Shown here piece after piece: positions 5,187 through 6,396 of a DNA stretch of 6,396 nucleotides. The position numbers were made by a program, and so were the translations under genes. A model generated the notes under the pieces. The model was not told where the DNA came from, made no database searches, and was given only the letters and a program-made list of their open reading frames with translations. Position 1 is the first letter of the stretch. Every line of letters begins with the position of its first letter. Location: positions 1 through 6,396 of the forward strand of contig JAKADE010000171.1 of NCBI GenBank assembly GCA_021820785.1, written 5' to 3'. This DNA comes from Pseudomonadota bacterium (GTDB lineage: Bacteria; Pseudomonadota; Gammaproteobacteria; Steroidobacterales; Steroidobacteraceae).

Positions 5187-5526
5187 ACCTCGACGGCTTC
5201 GGCTCCGCGGCCGCCCCATACGGGTCAATCGGGGATGAGCCGCCGAGACCGGACACCATGCAATTTCCCTCGCACAGACCGGCGACGCATTTTCCGCTTC
5301 CGCATCGGAGCACAAGCACATCTTCCGGTTGATCGCGATCTGATCGGCTATGCGGATGCTCGCGTTCGTCGGGGTCAAGTAGGATGGCGGCGGCAAACAG
5401 CCTGCCCATTGAGCCAACGGGCATGCGATATTCACACAACGAGGTAGAATATCCTTGAAATACAGAATTATGAAGCACGGACATACGCCGCATTATTCGA
5501 ACTAAAAAAATTCGGTTTATGAACAT
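5135..5526 (-). other. Weak, possibly frame-broken minus-strand reading frames
   Basis: Two overlapping frames are open here. One runs 5526-5149 (125 aa from ATG 5526, with an internal ATG near 5418 and G-R-L-F-A-A-A-I-L-L-D-P-D). The other runs 5435-5172 from a GTG and has slightly better third-position GC. A third frame ends at 5135-5137 with an acidic, C-terminus-like tail (A-E-A-V-E-V-Q-D-D-R-E-A-D). It would join the first frame if one G were added to the G run near 5217. This is the same kind of G-run frame break as at 355-843. I cannot choose a real product; it may be a decayed gene or none. Confidence 0.2.
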
Positions 5527-5619
5527 AGATTTCTGGTTCTAGTGTTTTTCAATCGAAAATCGGTCTAAAATTACGTGGGCTATTGGATATTACACTTGTA
5601 ATACCACCCTAAAAATGCC
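5440..5619. promoter_or_regulatory. AT-rich stretch, candidate promoter or origin region
   Basis: This segment is much richer in A and T than the rest of the window, with an A7 run near 5505-5511, several A/T clusters around 5545-5575 and the palindrome at 5588-5603. It lies upstream of the plus-strand gene and far upstream of the minus-strand operon. Easily melted DNA of this kind is expected at promoters or at a replication origin served by the Prim-Pol and helicase. No iterons are visible in it, so an origin is only a guess. Confidence 0.35.
5588..5603. promoter_or_regulatory. Perfect palindrome TATTACA-CT-TGTAATA, operator candidate
   Basis: Seven-base arms (5588-5594 and 5597-5603) are exact reverse complements around a two-base centre, the form of a dimeric repressor operator. 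It lies 121 bases upstream of the chosen start at 5725, and 16 bases upstream of the alternative start at 5620. It is the strongest symmetric site in the AT-rich stretch. Confidence 0.5.
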
Positions 5620-5724
5620 ATGTGCGGCCGAAGCAACGGCATTGATATTTGGAATCAGAATGGGCAACGGAATGAACTGCGAGAGTTTGCGGCACACAAA
5701 ACGTATCGCGGGCGGCGAAGCATC

Positions 5725-6267
5725 ATGAGCGGTGACGGGTGGGTCGCCGAGATGGCGCAGGCACCGTCGCCGGTGCCCTTCAATGACGTGCGCTTCCTCG
5801 GGCAGACGGTCGAAGCGCAGGACGTCCTCCGCCGGCTCTGCGGAAGTGGTACCGTCGATCTCCGCAAGATCAACTATCGCCACAAAGGATTCGCGTTGGT
5901 GGTGCCATTCGGGCACGCGCTGCCGCTGCCTCGGGACGTGCGCCGGGCTACCGACCTACGGCTGACGCCCGTGGACACTCGAAAAGGAAGCGGCGCGGAT
6001 CAGACGCGGCTGTACGCCGGCGACTTCGCTTTACGGGCGGAAGCGAAACACCATCGCCGCCCGCGCGGCATGTCGTGGTGGCTCTACTACTGCGACGAGT
6101 CTGGCCACGTGCACGAGGTGCGACCGTCGCGGGAGATCAAGATGCGCATCGGGCGCGCGATCAATTCGGGAGAGATCGCCGCCGATTCCGCCATCATGAA
6201 GGGTAGCGGGGACCCCGCAGCTTGTGCGCGGATCATCTTCGCGATCCGCGCTGGGTTCGTGCCGTGA
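5725..6267 (+). CDS. Hypothetical protein, 180 aa, unrecognised family
   Basis: This intact frame has GC-rich codon use like the replication genes. It begins M-S-G-D-G-W-V-A-E-M and ends R-A-G-F-V-P. Visible features are a basic middle (about 71-114, many R/K), a hydrophobic aromatic patch M-S-W-W-L-Y-Y-C (116-123), a short hydrophobic strand F-A-L-V-V-P-F (56-62) and a positively charged stretch around 134-145. There is no signal peptide, clear membrane span or known catalytic motif. I chose ATG 5725 because the 105 bases upstream, though open back to ATG 5620 (215 aa), have lower GC and about half A/T third positions, and 5620 has no ribosome-binding site. It is the only plus-strand gene and faces away from the replication operon. 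Divergent accessory genes of mobile elements are often regulatory, defence or satellite-specific, but nothing here identifies which. Confidence 0.7.
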   Translation: MSGDGWVAEMAQAPSPVPFNDVRFLGQTVEAQDVLRRLCGSGTVDLRKINYRHKGFALVVPFGHALPLPRDVRRATDLRLTPVDTRKGSGADQTRLYAGDFALRAEAKHHRRPRGMSWWLYYCDESGHVHEVRPSREIKMRIGRAINSGEIAADSAIMKGSGDPAACARIIFAIRAGFVP

Positions 6268-6333
6268 CGGCCGGCCCGACAAAGTGTGTGTCATACCGAT
6301 GGGCACGACGAAAGCGGTCCGTTCGTCACGTCG
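6268..6333. other. Gene 3' flank with imperfect hairpin before the inverted-repeat junction
   Basis: Beyond the stop codon, GGG-c-ACGACG (6301-6310) can pair with CGTCGT-CCC (6329-6337), leaving one bulged C and a long loop. It could act as a 3' structure for the upstream gene, but no T tract follows. Its right arm crosses the point (6334) where the inverted copy of helicase DNA begins, so it may exist only because of that junction. Confidence 0.25.
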
Positions 6334-6396
6334 TCCCCGGCGTCGATGTGGCACATTTCAATGCTATCGCCGGTCTCGATTCTTTCGGCTCAGTCG
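6334..6396 (-). repeat. Inverted long-range repeat, terminal copy of helicase DNA
   Basis: The last 63 bases are the exact reverse complement of 1885-1947. Read on the plus strand they encode helicase residues such as V-D-V-A-H-F-N-A-I-A, with no start and no upstream helicase domain. The copy starts abruptly in mid-gene at 6334 and continues to the window edge. It is either an amplification or assembly chimera or the edge of a genuine inverted duplication. Confidence 0.9.

Larger units (their letters stand above)
4904..5724. other. Divergent intergenic region between HTH gene and the plus-strand gene
   Basis: About 820 bases lie between two divergently oriented genes with no gene I can assert. 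The region contains the operator-like repeat 4930-4947, a terminator-like hairpin at 5025-5067, a hairpin at 5134-5156 (CTCACT/AGTGAG), weak small frames described separately, an AT-rich stretch at about 5440-5619 and a perfect palindrome at 5588-5603. Promoters for both directions should lie here, but no textbook -35/-10 pair stands out. Confidence 0.5.

Noticed and set aside
5590..5916. Minus-strand open frame of 108 codons
   Set aside because: It is antisense to the start of the plus-strand gene at 5725, and its translation shows no motif and weaker codon bias than the plus frame.
6031..6354. Minus-strand open frame of 107 codons
   Set aside because: It is antisense to the 3' part of the 180-aa gene and begins inside the inverted helicase copy, so it is a product of the junction.

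Overview
The window is GC-rich (roughly 60-65% by eye) with two distinctly AT-richer spots. It looks like one end of an integrative mobile element from a proteobacterium, most likely an alphaproteobacterium. That placement rests on base composition, codon choice, the tRNA-Val(GAC) 3' end used as attachment site and the style of the replication proteins; it is an inference, not a taxonomic match. No integrase, capsid, conjugation, CRISPR, rRNA or complete tRNA gene is in the window.

Layout. Positions 1-387 carry an attachment region: the 3' part of a tRNA-Val gene from the anticodon loop to CCA (77-121), with 11-bp-period direct repeats on BOTH sides (1-15, 189-210, 366-387). This looks like an attP or an element-element junction rather than an ordinary attL or attR. 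Positions 122-985 have no confident gene. They hold hairpins and a minus-strand stretch (355-843) that reads like a protein only if the frame changes at two G runs.

Positions 986-4903 are a compact minus-strand replication module, transcribed in the order 4903 to 986: a 74-aa AlpA/excisionase-like HTH protein, a 362-aa Prim-Pol + PriCT-2 primase-polymerase, and an 849-aa superfamily 2 helicase-like protein with an XPD/DinG-like four-cysteine motif. A perfect stem-loop lies between the first two genes. The second and third overlap by one base (TGATG), which suggests translational coupling. A long near-perfect hairpin with an AT-rich core is embedded in the helicase gene (1366-1412).

Positions 4904-5724 are a regulatory and intergenic zone with terminator-like and operator-like inverted repeats, an AT-rich stretch and only weak small reading frames. 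Positions 5725-6267 encode an unrecognised 180-aa protein on the plus strand, divergent from the replication module. The last 63 bases (6334-6396) are an exact inverted copy of helicase positions 1885-1947. This may be a chimeric or assembly junction, or a real inversion.

How the genes may work together (inference): the HTH protein would switch excision and/or transcription, and the primase-polymerase and helicase would replicate the excised circle. An alpA - primase - helicase block next to a tRNA attachment site is the plan of phage satellites (PICI-like) and of some replicative genomic islands. The window alone cannot decide between these.
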